Shown here: positions 23,019-33,704 of the stretch, piece by piece | Layout of the letters: each line of letters opens with the position of its first letter | Numbering within the stretch: the first letter of the stretch is position 1 | From: Hemicordylus capensis | Taxonomy: Eukaryota > Chordata > Lepidosauria > Squamata > Cordylidae | Length of the DNA stretch: 64,000 nucleotides | Assembly (NCBI RefSeq): GCF_027244095.1 | Contig: NC_069670.1 | Location: 20,945,820-21,009,819 of the forward strand | Reading direction: 5' to 3' | Position numbers and translations under genes: made by a program | Notes under the pieces: model-generated | What the model was told of the DNA's origin: nothing | The model's database searches: none | The model's input: only the letters and a program-made list of their open reading frames with translations

Positions 23019-23055
23019 ATGCTGCTGGCCAAGTGCCTCCTTTTGTCCTCCATAG
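23019..23055 (+). CDS. IgSF gene A, leader exon
   Basis: Starts ATG and reads MLLAKCLLLSSI, then a GTAAGA donor in phase 1. This is the first half of a signal peptide, with a hydrophobic run after one Lys. The same exon recurs at 36610 (B) and 57573 (D), with a remnant at 49121 (C). It heads a plus-strand receptor gene with V, C1 and TM exons at 23978, 25844 and 29292. The ATG follows a 5' untranslated block conserved among all four copies. Confidence 0.75.
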
Positions 23056-23189
23056 GTAAGACTTTGTCCTAATACTAACCCGGACCTCAGTGTTTTGTAT
23101 CTGAGAAACTGGCATGGTAGAGTTTCTGTGCGCCGTAACTTCTTGGGAGAGTTTAGCTGCTATGCAAAGGAAATCTTACAGTGCTCACA

Positions 23190-23495
23190 CTTACAGTGGT
23201 CTTGAGGCAGCAAGCATGACTTGTCCCCTTAGCTAAGCAGAGTCCGCCCTGGTTGCATATGAATGGGAGACTAGAAGTGTGACTAGAAGTGTGAGCACTG
23301 TAAAAGATTCCCCTCAGGGGATGGAGCCACTCTGGGAAGAGCATCTAGGTTCCAAATTCCCTCCCTGGCAGCAAGACAGGGCTGAGAGAGATTCCTGCCT
23401 GCAACCTTGGAGAAGTTGCTGCCAGTCTGTGTAGACAATACTGAGCTAGGTGGACCAAGAGTCTGGCTTAGTATAAGGCAGCTTCCCGTGTTCAT
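23190..23495 (+). mobile_element. 5S-Sauria SINE
   Basis: Complete copy with the 5S-like head (ttagctaagcagagtccgcc) and the Sauria tail, in the first intron of gene A. A short direct repeat (gactagaagtgt) occurs inside. Confidence 0.85.
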
Positions 23496-23510
23496 AATAT
23501 AACTATGGGA

Positions 23511-23815
23511 GGAGAACTGATCTTGTGCTAGCAAGCACAAATTGTCCCCTTTGCTAAGCAGGGTCCACCCTGGTTTGTATTTGAATGGGATACCAGTTTG
23601 TATTTGAATGGTAGTCACATGTGAGCACTGCAAGATATTATGGGGCTGCTCTGGGAAGAGGATCTGCATGCTTCTTTCCCTGGCAGCATCTCCTGCCAGG
23701 CAGCATCTCCTGCCTGCAACCTTGGAGAAGCCACTGTCAGTCTGTGCAGACAATACTGAGCTAGATAGACCAGGGTCTGACTTGGTATAAGGCAGCTTCC
23801 TATGCTCCTAATGAT
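23511..23815 (+). mobile_element. 5S-Sauria SINE
   Basis: Second copy, same orientation, immediately after the first. It has small internal duplications (accagtttgtatttgaatgg, ggcagcatctcctgcc). Confidence 0.85.
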
Positions 23816-23977
23816 GCATTATTTCTTGTGTTTCCATCGCTGCAGGCAGCCTGGCAGAATCTAGCAATTCCTAGACAGGGATTCTGTTGCTTTCTAAACC
23901 CATTTTTCTGGTAGGAGTTGTGGAGGTGAAAAATTACAGCCTTCTGTTCGTGTTGCTTCTTGCAGTTATCTCCTCAG

Positions 23978-24309
23978 TGTTACATGCCCGGTTATCAATA
24001 TATCAGACCGAGAGGTTCCTGTTTGTGGATACTGGGGGCACAGCTGAGATCTCGTGCACTTCTACAGAGAAAATTGAAGACAATGGCATTTCATTCAGTT
24101 GGTACAGAAGAGAGATGGTGAAATAACACATTTAACTGAGAATGGCTGTGACAAGTCTTCTGGTAAATTTGTCTGCAAAGTGAAAGAACAGAAGTTGACG
24201 CTGGAAATCTCCCATCCTCAAAAGACTGATTCTGGTCTCTATTTCTGTGGCAGACAGCTCGATTTTTCAATAATGTCTTTCAGCAATGGGACTTCCCTGA
24301 TTGTCGGAG
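23978..24309 (+). pseudogene. IgSF gene A, V-set exon (one frameshift)
   Basis: Acceptor ttatctcctcag and donor GTAAGG, phase 1 at both ends. Reads as a V-set domain: strand A (LHARLSIYQTERF), first Cys in AEISCTS, Trp in SFSWYRR, then TLEISHPQKTDSGLYFCG with the second Cys, ending MSFSNGTSLIVGG. The end resembles a germline-joined J strand (F..GT.L.V). The exon is 332 nt, one short of a symmetric phase-1 exon. The frame changes within about 24100-24120 (WYRREMVK then a stop, versus RDGEITHLTENG in the next frame). Either this copy is dead or there is a sequencing error. V domains of this VJ type occur in TCR, NKp30 and fish NITR proteins. Paralogue in B is at 37716. Confidence 0.75.
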
Positions 24310-24394
24310 GTAAGGAATCAGAGTGAAGCTATCAATGGCAATTTTAAACATATTCTATTTCAGTCTTAATTTTATATCTGGCTATTGCACAGGG

Positions 24395-24660
24395 GTAGAG
24401 AAACAGTCTTGTGGTAGCAAGCATGAATTGTCTCCTTTGCTCAATAGGATTAGTTTGCTTTGCATTTGGGTGAGTGACTACATGTTAGCACTGACTGCTG
24501 TAAGAGATTCCCCTTAGGGAATGGTGCCATAACTCTGTGTCAGACTCAGAGCATCTACACTGTATGCAGAAGATCCCCGGTTGCATTCCTGGCTACCGCC
24601 AGGTCAAGCTTAGAAAGACTCCTGCCTGCAGCCTTGGAGAAGCTGCTGCCAATCATTGTA
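24395..24660 (+). mobile_element. 5S-Sauria SINE (diverged)
   Basis: Plus orientation, from cagtcttgtggtagcaagca to gaagctgctgccaatcattg. More decayed than its neighbours. Confidence 0.75.
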
Positions 24661-25600
24661 CACAAGAACATCAGAACCGCCCTGCTGGATCAGGCCCAAG
24701 GAGGCCCATCTAGTCCAGCATCCTGTTTCACACAGTGGCCCACCAGATGCCACCGGAAGCCCACAGGCAGGAGTTGAGGGCATGCCCTCCTTCCTGCTGT
24801 TACTTCCATGCAATTGGCGGGAACATAGGAACATAGGAAGCTGCCATATACTGAGTCAAACCCTTGGTTCATCTAACTCAGTATTGTCTACCCAGACTGG
24901 CAGCGGCTTCTCCAAGGTTGCAGGCAGGAATCTCTCTCAGCCCTATCTTGAAGAAGCCAGAGAGGGAACTTGAAAACTTCTGCTCTTCCCAGAGCAGCTC
25001 CATCCCTTAAGGGGAATATCTTGCAGTGCTCACACATCAAGTCTCCCATTCATATGCAACCAGGGCGGACCCTGCTTAGCTAAGGGGACAAGTCATGCTT
25101 GCTACCACCAGATCTCCTCTGTCCAGGAAGCATACTCTGTCCAGGAGGCATACTCGGAGGCATCTTGCCTGAGACTGGAGGTGGCCCATAGCCCTCCGAC
25201 TAGCCATTGATAGACCTCTCCTCCATGAAGTTATCCAAACCCCTCTTCAAGCCATCCAGGTTGTTGGCTGTCACTATATCTTGTGGCAGAGAATTCCACA
25301 ATTTGATTATATATGTTGTGTGTGAAAAAGTACCTCTGTTTGTTGGTCCTAAACTTCTTGGCAATCAATTTCATTGGATGACCCCCTGCTTCTAGTGTTA
25401 TGTGAGAGGGAGAAAAATTCCTCTCTGTCCACTTTCTCCACACCATGCATGGTTTTATAGACCTCTGTCATGTCTCCCCGCAGTCGTCTTTTTTTCTGAA
25501 CTAAAAAGCCCCAAGTGTTGTAGCCTTACCTCGTAAGAAAGGTGCTCTAGGCCCCGATCATCTTGGTTGCCCTCTTCTGCACCTCTTCTGCACCCAAAGA
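24661..25600 (-). mobile_element. CR1 LINE 3' end, interrupted by a SINE
   Basis: Minus-strand 3' UTR and ORF2 end: ggatcaggcccaaggaggcc at left and, after the SINE, the C-terminal coding end with SLSHITLEAGGHPMKL (near 25380). It lies in the V-C1 intron of gene A. The CR1 at 37205-37580 in gene B is in a different intron, so the insertions are independent. Confidence 0.8.
24821..25125 (-). mobile_element. 5S-Sauria SINE inserted in CR1
   Basis: Minus copy with tail gaagctgccatatactgagt at left and 5S-like head gaccctgcttagctaagggg at right. CR1 sequence continues on both sides. Confidence 0.85.
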
Positions 25601-25843
25601 TCCCCTCATGAGTTTAATCACCGGATATTTGAACTGGGGACTCCCTTCTCCGATTCCAATTGTCTAGTCATAATAGGATATTAATTCTCAATAGTTATGG
25701 GGGCATTGCCCAATATCCCCTGAAAGCCCTAGTCTCTGCCCGAAACAGAAAAACAAACAGCAAGATAAGGTTCTGAAATGTCAGCCTGATGAGACCCCAG
25801 AGCAGCTGCTCTTACTGAATTCTTTGCTTATTTTCCTCATCAG

Positions 25844-26161
25844 ACAGTTACACCCCAAGCACCTGGGTGATGCTTTTGCTCCCATCTGCTCATCCATCAT
25901 CCGAGTTTGTGCAGAGCAAGCATTTCACTTGCGTGGTCCATGGAGCATCCAACTCGGTCCAGGTGTCCTGGAACATCTCTGGAGATCTCCAGCAAGAGGG
26001 ACAGACACTTTTGGTGGAAAACAGCAGCGGATCCTTAACCTTCATCAGTTTCCTCTCCGTCCCCATGGTGGACTCACAGAACAGCAGGAAGCTCTACACC
26101 TGTGAAGTCAGGTTCAATTCCTCCAGCAGGAGTGTGAAGAAGAGTGCCCCATTCCCTGCAG
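25844..26161 (+). CDS. IgSF gene A, C1-set exon (light-chain-like)
   Basis: 318 nt, phase 1 to phase 1, acceptor tttcctcatcag, donor GTGAGG, no stop. The domain reads STWVMLLLPSA at strand A, HFTCVVHG with the first Cys, VQVSWNISGD with the core Trp, GSLTFISFLSVPM as the D/E strands and KLYTCEVRFNSS with the second Cys, closing with VKKSAPFPA. Order and spacing match C1 domains. The end YTCEVRF...VKKSAP resembles the light-chain YSCQVTH...VEKTVAP. C1 domains are otherwise nearly confined to Ig, TCR, MHC, tapasin and SIRP proteins. The exon is intact although the V exon of the same copy is not. Paralogue at 42032 (B). Confidence 0.8.
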
Positions 26162-26509
26162 GTGAGGGATGTTGAATGTTGCATAAAAATGTTGGCTGAC
26201 ATCCTAATGGAGTGAAGAGCAAAGCTGTGCTCAGACAAGAAGACTGCACAGCAGTGATAAAAAGCAGGGAGCTGAGGAATTCCGCTCCTGGGCAGAAGTT
26301 CAGCTTAGAGCAGATGAGGTGTGCAGCAGGTTGTGTGAGTGTTGTGCAAACAAGTGTGTGGCAGTGCAACAATCATCTGGAGCGTAAGCTGCAGGCTCTG
26401 TGCCAGGAGCCTGCGAAGCAATTCTCTGCTGTGGCCATCTCCCCATTTTGATTGATTGACCCCATACACGGGTGGCTTAAAACAGCTCTTACTTCACTTG
26501 CTGTCGCCC

Positions 26510-26960
26510 TGCGAATGTGAAGCCAACCCTTGTCGGTTAGAATGCTCATTTGCATTACAAACGCCCCTCTTTTCTATGAGCAGTGCTCAGATTTTCACAA
26601 GAGAGCTCCAACAGCCTCCTGTATGCAAACTCTGTGCCGTTCTGCTCTGCTGTGCCTGACCAGTGGAAAGTTTGAGTCAACTTGTGAAATTTTTGCTTCC
26701 TCGGCAAGAAACCACACTATCGATTTGTACCTCGCGCAGTGGCCAGTATCCCACCAACCCAGCTGCTAACACCCTCGGCAAGCTGCCTGCAGGCCTAGTC
26801 TGTTGAACTGCCAGCTCTCTCTCTCTCACACACACACAGCCGTTGCTTGAGAGTGAAATAGGAAGCAAGACAGCTGGTTTCTCTGTCAACAATTGTCAAC
26901 TGCTGTGAACTCCTCTGAGCCCATGGTGAAAAGACATAAATACACTGAACAATCAAACAA
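26510..26960 (+). other. Intron block shared by gene copies A, B and C
   Basis: Starts near atgctcatttgcattacaaa. The same wording recurs at 42455 (B) and 51310 (C). The shared order includes tttctatgagcagtgctcag, agagagctcc and gtcaacttgtgaaa. It marks the position just 3' of the C1 exon and shows that copy C once had one. It has no supported coding frame. Confidence 0.7.
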
Positions 26961-26967
26961 ACCAGGA

Positions 26968-26968
<1 letters not shown>

Positions 26969-27019
<51 letters not shown>
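26969..27019. repeat. (CTAT)n microsatellite
   Basis: About twelve CTAT units. Confidence 0.95.
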
Positions 27020-27700
27020 ATATTTATATACCGCCTGATATGTGTATCTCTAGGCAGAGTACACAGTTTAAAACAAGAAATACACAACAGAGTAAAAACA
27101 ATTAAAACAATTTCATAGGATAAAAACAATTCAAGGTGCTGGTTTTGACTTTTAAAGCCCTTAACAGTTTGGGCCCAGGATATCTGAGGGACTGCCTGCT
27201 CCCAAGGGTTGCTGCCCGCTTGACAAGGTCATCTGAGGGGGCTCTTCTCCGGGTGCCGACAACGAGGGAGGCTCAGCTTCTCTGTGGCTGCCCCCAGACT
27301 CTGGAATGCTCTCCTGGTGGCTATTCGCTCCTCGGTCTCCATCGCCGTTTTTAGAAAGTGTGTGAAATCTTGGCTTTTTACCCAGTAAAAGCCTGGGTAA
27401 AAAGCCAAGATTTCACACACTTTCTAAAAATATAAAAAACCAATCTGACTGAAAAGATTTAAAATACAAGCATAAAAACTGTACAAAACACAAAGAACAA
27501 GCAGTTCTTATGCTTCAGTTTTTATGCTTGTATTTTAAATCTTTTCAGTCAGATTGGTTTTTTATATTTTAGCTTAAAATTTTAACTGTGTCATTTTTAT
27601 AGACTTGTTTTTTTATTTTTGTGTCAACCGTCTTGCGATTGTTTTAATGAAAGGTGGTATACAAATTTAACAATAAATAGATAAAATAAGTTAAAACAAA
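27020..27700 (+). mobile_element. L2-like LINE 3' part with two hairpins
   Basis: The plus-strand reading TFKALNSLGPGYLRDCLLPR (27145-27205) is L2-type ORF2. The following 3' region contains two large inverted repeats: 27357-27385 against 27395-27425, and 27439-27480 against 27510-27560. It then continues with cgtcttgcgattgttttaat and an AATAAATA tail. Confidence 0.65.
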
Positions 27701-27810
27701 TAAAATAAATAAACAGTTTAAAATTCAATCCAGTTAAAAGCCTGATAAAGCAAGTGTGTCTTGAGGGTCTTTCTAAAAGCAGTCGGAGATGGAGATGCCC
27801 TTACCTGTTG

Positions 27811-28015
27811 GACTAGGACCGGGGAGACCTGAGTTCAAATCCCCATTCAGCCATGAGACTTGCTGGGTGACTCTGGGCCAGTCACTTCTCTCTCAGCCTA
27901 ACCTGTATGTAAGTGCTAACCTACTTCACAGGGTTGTTGTGAGGAGAAATTTAAGTATGTAGTACACTGCTCTGGGCTCCTTGGAGGAAGAGCGGGATAT
28001 AAAATTAAATTAAAT
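27811..28015 (+). mobile_element. MIR-like tRNA SINE
   Basis: Lacks the very start of the head; contains gagttcaaatccccattcag, ctctgggccagtcacttc and ggaggaagagcgggatataa, with an AAATTAAATT tail. Confidence 0.75.
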
Positions 28016-28225
28016 TAAAATTATTTCAACAGGGAGCATATTCCAAAGCCCCGGGGCAGCCACAGAGAAGGCCTGGTACCAAGTCGCCACTAAACGAGCT
28101 GGTGCAACCGTTACCGGATCTTCCCAGATAATCTAAATAGGCAGGAGGGTTCATGACAGAGAAGGCGCTCTCTTAAGTACCCTGGGCCCAAGCCATTAAG
28201 GGCTTTATAGATAATAACCCTAACC

Positions 28226-28460
28226 CCTGCTGAGCAAAGAGGTGCCTTTTAAAAGTGGCAATTCTCTTTATTTAGCAGGGGGAGAGCAACTGGCCCTATC
28301 CATCCTCAGCACAGCATCCCGCCAGTGGCTGTTGTTGGTGTCTTTCTTATGTTTCTTAGATTGTGAGCCCTTTGGGGACAGGCAGCCATTTAATTAATTA
28401 ATTAATTTCTGTATGTAAACTGCTTTGGGATGAAAAGTGGTATATAAATACTTCTTGTAT
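28226..28460 (+). repeat. L2-tail type repeat
   Basis: Contains gaggtgccttttaaaagtgg, gggggagagcaactggccct, attgtgagccctttggggac and a TATAAATA end. Seven more full or partial copies are in the window (31600, 33340, 42965, 48040 minus, 48590, 50455 minus, 57905). Confidence 0.7.
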
Positions 28461-29097
28461 TCATATTCACATTTGTATAACCAGTACTTTGTATTACGCT
28501 CAGAAACATATCGGCAGCCAGTGCAGTTCTTTCAGAATCAGTGCTTTATGGTCCCTTCAGGTTGTCCCAGATACCGGTCTGGCTGACGCATTCTGTACCA
28601 ATGGTAGTTTCCGGACCACATTGTTTGTTATCCCTTATCCAGCCCATTACCGCCTCCAGGCAGGCATTTAGGGAAGCTATGCCATTTCTTAATGAGGTCA
28701 ATATGAAAAAATAGATTTAGATGTCATCAGGATATTGATAACAAATCTCCTGATGACCTCTCCAAGCAGTTTCATGTAGATTTGGAGACAGTATGGAGCA
28801 CTGTGGAACTCCATACTTTAGTCCTCGCTTTGCAGAACAGCAGTCTCCAATTGACACCATGTGGAATCTACCAGAGAGGTAGAAACAGAGCCACCATAAA
28901 AGAGTACCACCCAACCCCACCTCCCTCAGGTGACCCAGAAGGATACTATGGTTGATGGTATCGAAAGCTGCCAAGAGATCCAAAAGGATCGGCAGAGTCA
29001 CACTCCCTCTGTGAGTAGCCAATTGGAGATCATCCATCAGGCCAAGGCAGTTTCAAGCCCACAGCCCACTCAAAAGCCGGATTCAAAAGGGTCTAGA

Positions 29098-29218
29098 TCA
29101 GGGCTGCTCAACTTTGGTCCTCCTGCAGATGTTGGCCTATAACTCCCATCATCCCTGGCTATAGGCCACTGTGGCTGGGGATTATGGGAGTTGTAGTCCA
29201 AAAACAGCTGGGGGGGGC
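29098..29218. mobile_element. hAT-like palindromic MITE
   Basis: Arms aactcccatcatccctggc and ggctggggattatgggagtt are inverted repeats. The start cagggctgctcaactttgg is hAT-like. No clear target duplication, so ends are approximate. Confidence 0.55.
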
Positions 29219-29291
29219 AAAGGAGCAGGCTTGCCCTAAGTAACTGAACCTCTTCTCTTTCTTCCCTTTAAATCTTCCTCTGTGATTACAG

Positions 29292-29408
29292 CTACCTCTG
29301 ATCATAACTGCACAACCTACAAGATACCCCTGGCGGTCGGGGGCCTGCTGGCATTGCTGCTGCTTCTCCTGAGCTTCCTTTGGATTCGGCTCTGCCCTTC
29401 TGGTCCAG
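29292..29408 (+). CDS. IgSF gene A, transmembrane exon
   Basis: 117 nt, phase 1 in and out, acceptor ctctgtgattacag, donor GTAAGA. It reads ATSDHNCTTYK as a short stalk, then the hydrophobic span IPLAVGGLLALLLLLLSFLW, then IRLCPSGP as the start of the cytoplasmic side. There is no charged residue in the membrane segment, so nothing suggests pairing with an ITAM adaptor through a charge. A weaker second donor at 29459, produced by repeats of a 15-bp unit, keeps the same phase. Paralogues: 46025 (B) and 52943 (C). Confidence 0.75.
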
Positions 29409-30449
29409 GTAAGAGAACTTCTGGTCTCTGCCCTTCTGGTCTCTGCCCTTCTGGTCCAGGTCCATCACATCCTATGTATGATGCTCAGTAATTTTACCAA
29501 CAAGCCCATTCCCCTTCTCCTTGCATTTCTTCTCATCACACCCACACTGAACTTACAGAATGTGGTGCCACAAGATGTGGTGAGAGCCGCATAAAAGAAG
29601 AAGAAGAAGAAAAGGGTTAGACAGATGAACAGAAGGGAAGCCCAGTGATGCCAGTTACCCAGGTGACTACTCAGAGCTCCCCCTGCTTCCTGTTCCAGCC
29701 AGGTTGAGGCTAGGAGCACAGCTGGAACAGCCGAGGGGCCTCTCTGGGATCTTAGCACTGGGATATCTTCACACACGGAACACAGCAAGGAGGAGCTCTT
29801 CAGGACCCGGGACAGCTCCCAGTCCAAGCAAGAGAATTTCTTGGGCAATGCCCAGGTCTTCTCAGAGCTCCTCAGTCAGTGCCCAAGGGGGGCAACACCT
29901 CAGTTCAGGTCCAGCTGGATCGCAGAGCTCTCACTTGGGTTCAAACTCACTCCAAGGACACCTTTGACTCTTTCCACCCAAAGGGCAGGGCAGAGTTGGT
30001 GGGGGCCTTGGTGAAGCAGAGGAGCTGCAGATCCCTCTTCCCGGCTTGAAGGACCTGATCCTCCAGCCCTGGGGGCAGAGCCAGCGTTATCTGGGGGGAT
30101 CCAGAGCTCTCTCACTCAGGTGGGGTCTGTGGGAGTGAGATCCTCCTGGCCGATAAGCCCCCTCTGCTTGAGCACCATTACCCAAGGCACCGAGACTGGA
30201 TTCTGACACCAGGGCCAGAGTGAGTCCCTCTCTGAATATCAGCCACTGGGGAGGGAAAGGGAGAAGCTGGAGAGATTCCCAGAGGCCTCGGCCTAGCTGA
30301 TTTTGGAGGCAGGATGCTGGGCCAGATGGGACCTGATCCACTGGGACTGGCATTGCTTAGGCCCCTGCAGCATAGAGGTAGCCACATCCTCAGACTCAAA
30401 TGTGGCCTTATGTGGTTGTTTGCTTATTTCTGTCTTTTTATTCCCCAAG
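29409..30449. other. Gene A intron, unassigned
   Basis: 29409-29560 aligns with the sequence after the TM exon of copy B (cttctcatcacacccacac). A short (GAA)n lies at 29597-29615. The 29640-30400 part is GC-rich and single-copy in this window, with short open frames on both strands but no motif I recognise. Confidence 0.4.
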
Positions 30450-30496
30450 GATTCCAGCCCAGGTCCTCCGAACCTGCAGCCTCAGAGGAACCACAG
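30450..30496 (+). CDS. Candidate cytoplasmic exon of IgSF gene A
   Basis: A 47-nt interval between ttattccccaag and GTATGG. Joined in phase 1 to the TM exon it reads GFQPRSSEPAASEEPQ and leaves in phase 0. No tyrosine-based signalling motif. I found no paralogue in copy B, so support is only the splice-like ends and open frame. Confidence 0.25.
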
Positions 30497-30529
30497 GTAT
30501 GGCTCTTTTTTGGAATACATCTCTGGCTT

Positions 30530-30772
30530 TCAAGCTACAACGGCTACTAGTCTAATGGTTACTAGTCTGAGGGCTATAGGCCACCTCCAGCTTCAGAGGC
30601 AAGATGCCTCTAAATACCAGTTGCAGGGGAGTGACAGCAGGAGAGGGGGCAGGGCTTTGTCTCTTGCCTGTGGGCTTCCCAGAGGCATCTGGTGGGCTAC
30701 TGGGTGACACAAGATGCTGGACTAGAGAGGCCTTGAGCCTGATCCAGCAAGGTTGTTCTTAATCTTTTTTAT
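30530..30772 (+). mobile_element. CR1 3' end fragment
   Basis: Contains ctatagg ccacctccagc, gaggcaagatgcctctaaat and ggcatctggtgggctactgg, the conserved CR1 3' UTR, ending near gatccagcaaggttgttctt. Confidence 0.8.
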
Positions 30773-31304
30773 GTCCTTAATATCCACATGAGCCCGATAT
30801 GGTCTTCTTTGACCTTCTTAAGTGCTGTTCCAGTTAGGCCGGAATAAAGCTTGTATCTCATGTGCAGGAAGCTAGACTGACATTCTGCTGTTGGAGGAGC
30901 AGGTTTGGGTGGGTCTGAGTTCATGGGATCAGGCAGTGCTTGTTGGGGAAGAGGGCCATGGCTGTGGGTTGGCCTTCCCTCTCCTCCAGAAGGACCTCCT
31001 TGGTGTCTCAGCTGGGGTATATTGGAACACAGGAACCTGCCTTGTAATGGGACCTTCTGCATGGAATGCAGATGCTATGGCCTCCTCCAGGTAGCGATGT
31101 GACCGTGATGAAGGTTGTGAAGGAAGATGTGCCTTAATTACGCACAGAGGTGATGCTAGTCAGAGATTCACAGGTGAGAACTGAAGCATTTCTCACATCA
31201 CTCGTGAAAAGTATTTGAAATCTGAAATGGCCAAGTGAGCAAAGTGCTGGATTTTGGTGGCAAGTTTGAATCGCCACTGATCCATGAAGAGGCCAGAGGA
31301 AAAT

Positions 31305-31494
31305 CACTGAAGTCATTCAAACAATCAAAAACTGTGTTCTACCCAGGTTTGGAAGCTGTGTGTGCCCCCAATTTTCAGTTGTGTGGAAGCAAGATAGGAA
31401 TAAAAGCTACCCAGCTTTCCCTCCTACCTTGCTTCCCACAACTGAAAATTGGCTCCCAAACCCAGGCAGAACACAGTTTTGTGTGAATGGCCTC
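31305..31494. mobile_element. Foldback MITE, shorter relative of 12331-12581
   Basis: Starts gtcattcaaacaatcaaaaa, ends ttttgtgtgaatggcctcac. The inner arms carry gtgttctacccaggtttgg and ctcccaaacccaggcagaac. Confidence 0.7.
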
Positions 31495-31599
31495 ACTATC
31501 TCTCAACTAAGCTTACCTTAAAGGTTGTTGTGAGGATAATATGGAAGAACACCCTGTATGAAGTTCTGAGCTCCACAGAGGTCGTATATGGTACTTACC

Positions 31600-31860
31600 T
31601 GCTAAATGAGCAAAGAGGCACCTTTTAAAAGTGGTGATTCTCTTTCTTTAGCAGTGGGAGAGCAACTGGCCCTATCCACCCCCAGCACAGCATCCCTCCA
31701 GTGGCTGTTGCTGGTGTCAGTCTTATGTTTCTTTTTTTAGATTGTGAGCCCTTTGGGGATAGGGAGCCATTGGATGGATGTATGGATGGATGTCTGCCTG
31801 TCTGTCCATATAAACCACTTTGGAACTTTTGTCAAAAAGCGGTATATAAATATTCTTCGT
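31600..31860 (+). repeat. L2-tail type repeat
   Basis: Contains gaggcaccttttaaaagtgg, gcagtgggagagcaactggc and gattgtgagccctttgggga, ending in ggtatataaatattcttcg. Confidence 0.7.
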
Positions 31861-32279
31861 ACTGGTATTCGCATAAATGCCATCCAGAAGTTAGCTGGTA
31901 GAATCAACCTAGTATGGGTTGATGTCTTGCTTCTAGGCACAGTCACTGCTCATGACCTGGTTTGAACTGCACAGTATGTTTATATTTCACTGCCACTCAC
32001 CCAAAAGCGCTCTTACCCTCGGACTTCTGGCTGGAGGTCCAGGGCCTCCACACCCCCTGGTGGGCCCCGGTTAAAAATACTGCAGGTGTCATGGTGTGTG
32101 TGTGTGTGTAAGGGGATGATGCTTAATTTGCAGGGGTATGGGGAAAGCTCCAAAGGCCATTAGCTCCAGGCTCCAAAATTACCTGAGTACACCTCTGCAC
32201 TCACTTCAAGTCTCTAGGATAGGGCAGGTTACAATTAAACAATGCTTCAAATACAGTAATCGGGTTCCGCCCCCCCGCT

Positions 32280-33235
32280 TCTGTCTGCAAAACAGGAAGG
32301 CATCTGCTACGCCCAACTGGATTTCCCTACCAGGAATCAGACTGGGAAGAAGAGGAGAGAGACACACCTCAAGGGAAACATCTCAAGATTTGAGTGATAG
32401 AAGACTACCTGCAAGAGAGTAAGTGGGGAGACTGGGAGGCTGTAGCAGAGTGCTCCAGAGAGAAGGCCAGGCCCCCTTCATGCACATGTGCATGCACACA
32501 ATGCATGGCAGATAGAGCTTGGCCATTACAGCATGCTGGACAGTGAAAATGCTGACACCAACAATCCAGTTCAAGTACTAAAATTTAGCAAGTTAAAAGA
32601 CAGTCCTCTGTGGATTTATTTTTCTTCCTTGCATCTTTTTCCTTCTTCAGAAAACAATGTCCTGTTTTGCTTGCAGATTATGTCACTCCACATAAATCAT
32701 GTTTCCATTTCTATAACTCTGCATATTTGGGGGAGAAAGAAGAAAGGTCATGCTCACCAAGGATGCTCAATTCTTCACCAAGGATGCTTATAGCTTTGTA
32801 AGCAAATCAAAACTACTTTTCTCATTCACAGTCACAAAATTCAGTATTGGCAGCTTTGCTTGTGTTCGTATCACTTTGGGTCGTTTGGGTCTCGGGCACA
32901 TTCCATTAGAAAGGCAACGTACAACTCAAGAAATATTCAGAAGAAATGCACTGCAGACGAAAGGGATTTTTTGCACAACATGGCAAAGGTTTCTATAGAT
33001 ATTACTGCCCATAAACATGTTTCCTTTCTCATTTCCCCACCCGTCTCTCATCATTATTTCTTAGATAGCAGGGGCCTGAAAGAGAAAGGAAAACTGAAAT
33101 CTCCTCCATTTTCCAAAAACTGCTCAGGTCCCATTTCCCCTTACCACAGGCAACCAGACAAGTGGCCATTTACAAACCTAGGCATCTGAAACAATCCAAA
33201 GACTCATTCATCAGGATATATATGTTACACCCAGA
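32280..33235 (+). other. Duplicated block downstream of gene A (paralogue at 46330-47470)
   Basis: Shares with the block after gene B, in order: gcatggcagatagagcttgg (32502), gaaatattcagaag (32930), aaacatgtttcctttctca (33013) and a final ccaaagactcattca (33196). It probably holds the last exon or 3' UTR of the receptor gene. An acceptor-like ggaatcag at 32331 followed by WEEEE in phase 1 (32341-32393, then a stop) has a WEEEE counterpart in B at 46447. The tail frames then diverge by 2 nt, so the coding claim is weak. Confidence 0.5.
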
Positions 33236-33339
33236 TTCCCCGTCTCCCCCCACCACCTGCTTTCCTTAGCCCTAGCTGAATCCTCCTTCCTGTCATTCCA
33301 TCACTGGATAGTCCAAAGACTTTCACGGATGTCTTCCCC

Positions 33340-33600
33340 TGCTAACTGAGCCAAGAGGCACCTTTTAAAAGTGGTGATTCTCTTTCTTTAGTAGGGGGAG
33401 AGCAACTGGCCCTATCCACCCCCAGCACAGCATCCCCTGTGGCTATTGCTTGCTGGTGTGTCTATCTTATGTTTCTTTTTTAGGTTGTGAACCCATTGGG
33501 GACAGGAAGCCATTTTTAAAAAAATTTCTATCTATGTAAACTACTTTAGGAGCTTTTGTTGAAAGCAGTATATAAATATTCATTATATTTGTATTCCAGG
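33340..33600 (+). repeat. L2-tail type repeat
   Basis: Same family as 28226 and 31600; begins gctaactgagccaagaggca. Confidence 0.7.
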
Positions 33601-33704
33601 CATTTCTCAAAATGAGGCCTGGCACATTCGATTTATTTCTTGTTTTATTTATTTTTATCATATTTATATTCTGCCTGGAGTTTTACAGACAGGGCCTCTC
33701 TCCC

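Larger units (their letters stand above)
27720..29060 (-). mobile_element. L2-like LINE ORF2 fragment, interrupted
   Basis: Minus translation shows LLDLLAAFDTINHSILLGHL and GVPQCSILSP (28830-29000), the RT core of L2-type elements. It is interrupted by a MIR-like SINE (27811-28015) and an L2-tail repeat (28226-28460). It is degenerate at the YxDD end (YQYPDDI near 28720). Lies in the C1-TM intron of gene A. Confidence 0.75.

Noticed and set aside
26969-27019. CRISPR-like regular repeat
   Set aside because: Simple tetranucleotide microsatellite without spacers, in vertebrate DNA.
29465-30353. Long ORFs in the intron after TM exon A
   Set aside because: They overlap on both strands, lack domains, and have no counterpart in copy B.
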